The notes below the pieces were generated by a model. The model saw only the letters and a list, made by a program, of their open reading frames with translations. It was not told the origin of the DNA and made no database searches. From assembly GCA_963675555.1 (NCBI GenBank), contig OY776678.1, forward strand, positions 8,476,171 to 8,540,170: a stretch of DNA of 64,000 bases, read 5' to 3'. A program made the translations under genes and the position numbers. Of this stretch, positions 63,852 through 64,000 are shown one piece after another. This DNA is from Leptura quadrifasciata (taxonomy: Eukaryota > Arthropoda > Insecta > Coleoptera > Cerambycidae). Position 1 is the stretch's first letter; the number at the start of each line of letters is the position of its first letter.

Positions 63852-64000
63852 GTGAGCTCAATCGTTTTTATTTGATACTAAACATTGCAGGGGTGATAAA
63901 AATCTAAAGCCGTTTTGGTAAGGGGTAAATAAAGTTTTATTTTTACTTACACAATACTAAAGCACTTTTCAAATTGAACACCCTGTATATATACATTTCT
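63852..64000 (+). other. Start of ABCG intron 7 with a mariner-type end
   Basis: Opens with the donor gtgagc. Near the window edge lies gaacaccctgtatata (about 63976-63991), the usual outer end of a mariner-like transposon, so another insertion probably starts here. Confidence 0.5.

Noticed and set aside
1..64000. CRISPR array, bacterial operon or viral genome
   Set aside because: Introns, LINEs and SINEs show nuclear animal DNA; the tandem repeats have no regular short spacers.

Overview
This window is one stretch of a large, AT-rich, transposon-loaded animal nuclear genome, almost certainly an insect. Support: GT-AG introns of very unequal size, an ABCG half-transporter gene, and insect-style mobile elements (I-, jockey- and CR1-like LINEs, a Penelope-like element, mariner/IS630-type transposases, tRNA- and 5S-rRNA-derived SINEs). 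The order cannot be fixed from sequence alone; a beetle is a reasonable guess.

The only host gene I can support is an ABCG1/ABCG4-like half-transporter on the + strand. Seven coding exons join in one uninterrupted frame of 560 residues: 1559-1715, 27010-27127, 55045-55231, 55976-56180, 62138-62724, 63364-63633 and 63696-63851. The cytoplasmic ATPase domain is complete (Walker A, Q-loop, signature, Walker B, H-loop). The membrane domain is cut by the window edge. Introns 1 and 2 are about 25.3 and 27.9 kb, intron 4 about 6 kb, introns 3 and 5 under 0.8 kb, and intron 6 only 62 bp.

Nearly everything else is intronic transposon debris. Intron 1 holds foldback elements, a minisatellite-bearing element, a jockey/CR1-type LINE relic, a DIRS/Ngaro-type tyrosine-recombinase retroelement relic, an IS630-type transposase relic, and a LINE inserted into a tRNA-derived SINE. 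Intron 2 holds an I-clade LINE with RNase H, three CR1/jockey-type relics, two 5S-rRNA-derived SINEs, a second copy of a 1.7-kb repeat, and a 5.5-kb composite with about 145-bp inverted ends enclosing a Penelope-like relic and an inverted mariner pair. Intron 3 is one miniature transposon carrying a second one. Intron 4 has a TIR element containing the second minisatellite element, then LINE relics and a SINE. Intron 5 is mostly one foldback repeat.

Repeat families named here: Fam-A (modular foldback, seven loci), Fam-B (TIRs ending in acgcaacaaaaactttacgac), Fam-C/C2 (AAAGCTTTTAT-type ends with a 3' palindrome), Fam-D (1.3-kb foldback), Fam-E (380-bp palindrome), Fam-F (ggggccatccataaatgacg ends), Fam-G (1.7-kb duplicated segment), Fam-H (286-bp foldback) and Fam-I (short repeat). 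All recognisable transposon proteins are broken, so I see no intact autonomous element and no convincing new functional system. The most unusual items are the 5.5-kb composite, the 5S-derived SINEs with a paired empty site, and the Fam-A modular repeats in two introns flanking exons 4 and 5.
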